From assembly GCA_017303355.1 (NCBI GenBank), contig JAFLCU010000012.1:1-64000 (forward strand): a stretch of DNA of 64,000 bases. The letters are read 5' to 3'. Shown one piece after another: positions 61,724-64,000 of this stretch (within the stretch, counting starts at the first letter, position 1; the number at the start of each line of letters is the position of its first letter). The notes under the pieces are model-generated. The model ran no database searches, had not been told where the DNA came from, and saw only the letters and a list, made by a program, of their open reading frames with translations. Both the position numbers and the translations under genes were made by a program. The DNA comes from Caulobacterales bacterium. GTDB lineage: Bacteria; Pseudomonadota; Alphaproteobacteria; Caulobacterales; Aquidulcibacteraceae.

Positions 61724-62914
61724 ATGCTGAAAATTGTTCGTGGTCTGGTCGTCGCGTTGGGGGTGGCGATCGCGCCCACTGCATTCGCGCAGCCGCAACT
61801 CCCCAATCCCAATGTCATCATCCGTCCGAATTTCGCGACGTGGGGCGCGTGGGAAAATCTTGGCGGTTCGCTTGCGTCGGAGCCTGTGTGCTTCGCGCCG
61901 GCGGTGAACCAGATCGAGTGCTATGCGCGCGGACCGAATAATCAATTGCACCGCCGCGTGTGGGACGGCGCGCAATGGCAGCCTTGGCAAGCCTCGCCCG
62001 GCATCGCGATGTCCGGCACGCAGAGCGATCAATCGAGCCCGTCATGCGTACGTGACAATACCGGCCTCACCCATTGCTTCGTGCGTGGCGATGTCAGCGC
62101 GCCGGATTTCAACGGGGCGCTGCAACACACCTGGTTCCCGGCGGGCGGCGCCGGCTGGTGGGAGAATCTGTCGGGCGTGCTGTCGTCAGTGCCGAATTGT
62201 ACGGCGGGGGCGGATTCACGTGTGATCACGTGCTTTGGGCGCGGTTCGGATGGTGCGTTGTGGGGCCGCCGCTTTGACGGCAATGTCTGGGGCGCGTGGC
62301 AAAGCTTCGGCGGCGCCGTGAAGCCCACGACCGTGCCGGCTTGCGTGGCGCAAGCGGGCGGCCGCGTCGATTGCGTGATCGTCGACAACGCCAGCAATCG
62401 CTTCGTGCATCGCATCGTCGCGGGCGGATCGTCGGCATGGGCGCCGCTCAGCGGCGCGACGCTTTGGTTGTCGAACAACAGTGCGATCAATCCGGAATGC
62501 GCCAACGCGCCGGCGGGCGGGCTGGTCTGCTACGCAATGACCGCGTCACCGACCAATCAGCCTACCTTGATGCGCTTCACGCTGCCGCAAGGCGCCTCGA
62601 GCTGGACGATGTCTGCGTTATCGGAGCTGCAAAGCCCCTCGGGGCGGATCGATTTCTCCTGTCTCGATCTGAACGCCAGCACGTTCGAGTGTTTCGTGCT
62701 CAACACGGGCAACGGGTTCTCGATTCAGGAATTCACCGGCGGTCAATGGCGCACGGCGACGAATACCGCGCCGCCGTTCGCGCAGAGTGCTGACCGGATC
62801 GATTGCTTGAGCTGGGACGGGGCGCGGATCGATTGCTTTGTCGGTTCCGGCTTGAGCGGCCCCATGGCGCACATAGTGCGTACACCGGCGCGCTTGCCGA
62901 TCCAGCGCCGCTGA
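61724..62914 (+). CDS. Secreted PLL-like beta-propeller (lectin-like) protein
   Basis: A 396-residue protein with a signal peptide (about 1-23) and about six or seven repeats of about 50 residues with W-x(5)GG and Cys-rich pattern (WGAWENLGGSLASEPVCFA..., WWENLSGVLSSVPNCTA..., WGAWQSFGGAVKPTTVPACVA...). The repeat form matches PLL/tectonin-like propellers that bind sugars. GGAGGAGG precedes the ATG at 61724. Carbohydrate binding is inferred from fold only. Confidence 0.82.
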   Translation: MLKIVRGLVVALGVAIAPTAFAQPQLPNPNVIIRPNFATWGAWENLGGSLASEPVCFAPAVNQIECYARGPNNQLHRRVWDGAQWQPWQASPGIAMSGTQSDQSSPSCVRDNTGLTHCFVRGDVSAPDFNGALQHTWFPAGGAGWWENLSGVLSSVPNCTAGADSRVITCFGRGSDGALWGRRFDGNVWGAWQSFGGAVKPTTVPACVAQAGGRVDCVIVDNASNRFVHRIVAGGSSAWAPLSGATLWLSNNSAINPECANAPAGGLVCYAMTASPTNQPTLMRFTLPQGASSWTMSALSELQSPSGRIDFSCLDLNASTFECFVLNTGNGFSIQEFTGGQWRTATNTAPPFAQSADRIDCLSWDGARIDCFVGSGLSGPMAHIVRTPARLPIQRR

Positions 62915-62970
62915 TGCGTTGATGCGGTCGGCGCGGTGATCCGCCACGCTGGCCGCATCGTAGGCGCTAT

Positions 62971-63486
62971 ATGCGATGGTTGAACACATTGGCCGCAGCT
63001 ATAGGCGCTCTGCTGCTTTCCAACGCTGAAGCGCGGCCGAGTGAGGTCGCTGCGGTGTTGCCGAGCGCCGCGTGGGTCGGCGAAGCGCGCTATGAGGTAT
63101 TGGCGCTGGCGATTTTTGACGCCGAATTGTGGGCGCCGCAGGGCGCATTCTCCTGGGATCGTGCGTTCGCACTCTCGCTGACGTATCAGCGCAGCATTTC
63201 GGCGCGCGCCTTGGTCAACCGTACTCTACGCGAAATGGCCGAGCGGGGAGGGGATGGCGCGGCGCTGGCGGCGCTGCGGCCGCTTTTGCTGGCCTGTTTC
63301 GCGGACGTGCGCGCGGGCGATCGCATCACGGGCGTGAGCATTGGCGTTGACACAGCGCGCTTCTTCTACAACGGCCAACAGCGCTGCGAGATTGCATCAC
63401 CAGGGTTCCGGCGCTCGTTCTTCGGCATTTGGCTAGATGGCGAAGGTGCTGATCGCGCATTCAGCCAGCGTTTGCTTGGCGGCTAG
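62971..63486 (+). CDS. Chalcone-isomerase-like secreted protein
   Basis: A 171-residue protein with a signal peptide (about 1-21) and the chalcone-isomerase-like pattern: VLALAIFDAELWAPQGAFSWDRAFALSLTYQRSISARALVNRTLREM. It ends FFYNGQQRCEIASPGFRRSFFGIWL. Bacterial members of this family are periplasmic proteins of unknown role; flavonoid chemistry is not implied. Confidence 0.8.
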   Translation: MRWLNTLAAAIGALLLSNAEARPSEVAAVLPSAAWVGEARYEVLALAIFDAELWAPQGAFSWDRAFALSLTYQRSISARALVNRTLREMAERGGDGAALAALRPLLLACFADVRAGDRITGVSIGVDTARFFYNGQQRCEIASPGFRRSFFGIWLDGEGADRAFSQRLLGG

Positions 63487-63523
63487 TTAGGAACCGCCCG
63501 CTGCTTGCGCGTGTTCGTTCGGG

Positions 63524-63979
63524 ATGAAGTTCAATCTATCGGCGCGCCTTTTCGCGGCGACGCTTTCTTTCGCGTTGATCTCTTGCGCGGACCCGGCGGA
63601 ACCGGAGCCTGATCGCGAGGCCGCCGCGCAAGTGGGCGAAGCGCAGCGCTTGCCGGAGGGCTTGCCGCCGCCATCGGCGGATGCGCCGCGTTACGTTGGC
63701 CTCTGGGCCACGACGGCCGAGGGGTGCGCGAATCCGGCGTGGCGCTTCGAGGCGGAGCGGATCAGCACGCAAGGCGAGGTGTCTTGCACATTCGACAGCG
63801 TGCAAGTGGTCCCGACTGGGTATGAGATCGCGGCGACCTGCACCGCGCAAGCGCCGCCTGAACGCCACACCATCCGGCTCTCATTCGCGGAATCCGCGCG
63901 CGCGATGATGGTGGCGGGCGGGCCATGGTCGCCGGCGCCGAGTCTTGTGTATTGCGGCGGCTTAGATCGTCAGCCCTAG
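63524..63979 (+). CDS. Small lipoprotein, unknown function
   Basis: A 151-residue protein with a lipoprotein signal (ATLSFALISC, lipobox Cys at about 21), an acidic Pro-rich linker and a mature domain YVGLWATTAEGCANPAWRFEAERISTQGEVSCTF with four or five Cys. The composition resembles a small beta-barrel, lipocalin-like domain. The last coding base is 21 bases from the window end. Not recognised. Confidence 0.72.
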   Translation: MKFNLSARLFAATLSFALISCADPAEPEPDREAAAQVGEAQRLPEGLPPPSADAPRYVGLWATTAEGCANPAWRFEAERISTQGEVSCTFDSVQVVPTGYEIAATCTAQAPPERHTIRLSFAESARAMMVAGGPWSPAPSLVYCGGLDRQP

Positions 63980-64000
63980 GGAACCTCCGACTCCTTGCTC

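Noticed and set aside
1..64000. tRNA or rRNA genes
   Set aside because: No cloverleaf with TTCGAATC-type T-loop and 3' CCA was noticed on either strand, although a covariance search could not be run.

Overview
The window is high-GC alphaproteobacterial DNA, most likely from Caulobacterales (a Caulobacteraceae- or Hyphomonadaceae-type genome). The support is the Caulobacter-like order of the tight-adherence pilus genes (pilA-cpaA-cpaB-cpaC-cpaD-cpaE-cpaF on the minus strand), the alphaproteobacterial division and cell-wall (dcw) gene set, a class A RNase P RNA just upstream of rsmH, and the style of the intergenic palindromes. Assignment to a genus is not possible from the sequence alone.

Layout. 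(1) 1-7394: Tad/Cpa pilus locus; the minus-strand cpa operon runs off the left edge into cpaF, and a divergent plus-strand group encodes a stand-alone CpaC-type N-domain protein and two TadE/TadG pseudopilin-like proteins. (2) 7452-19717: mixed housekeeping genes: AMP nucleosidase, tyrosine phosphatase, class I ribonucleotide reductase beta subunit, paralogous pairs of secreted proteins, two CHAP amidase-like proteins, a voltage-gated cation channel with a calcium-channel-like filter, a fasciclin protein, a DnaJ/TerB protein and an AmpD-like amidase. (3) 19736-43091: rnpB followed by the dcw cluster rsmH-ftsL-ftsI-murE-murF-mraY-murD-ftsW-murG-[ECF sigma module]-murC-[secreted proteins, LuxR regulator, HAD hydrolase]-murB-[TIR-like membrane protein]-ddl-ftsQ-ftsA. 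Neither mraZ nor ftsZ is present in the expected places. (4) 43092-49396: an inverted second copy of a ~710-bp block also found at 9.1-9.8 kb, a secreted protein, and a 1615-residue type I secreted RTX protein with PPC repeats and a degenerate serralysin domain. (5) 49476-64000: small lipoproteins, a NifU-like scaffold, a yidD-thrS operon preceded by an apparently leaderless threonine-rich leader peptide, glycosyltransferases, an amidase-signature enzyme, a PLL-like beta-propeller protein and a chalcone-isomerase-like protein.

The dcw enzymes carry UDP-MurNAc from MurC/MurB/Ddl through MurD/E/F to lipid I (MraY) and lipid II (MurG), which FtsW/FtsI polymerise and cross-link at the septum with FtsL, FtsQ and FtsA. 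The AmpD-like and CHAP proteins probably turn over the same wall. The pilus genes encode a prepilin, its peptidase, the outer-membrane secretin and its partners.

The points most worth a second look are: the Thr-rich leader peptide upstream of yidD-thrS; the yidD tail made from an inserted repeat; the inverted ~710-bp duplication, one copy of which abuts the ftsA stop where ftsZ is expected; the protease-dead serralysin-like RTX protein; the natural FDGWGD filter of the ion channel; and several families of REP-like palindromes. No tRNA gene, CRISPR array or recognisable transposase was found.
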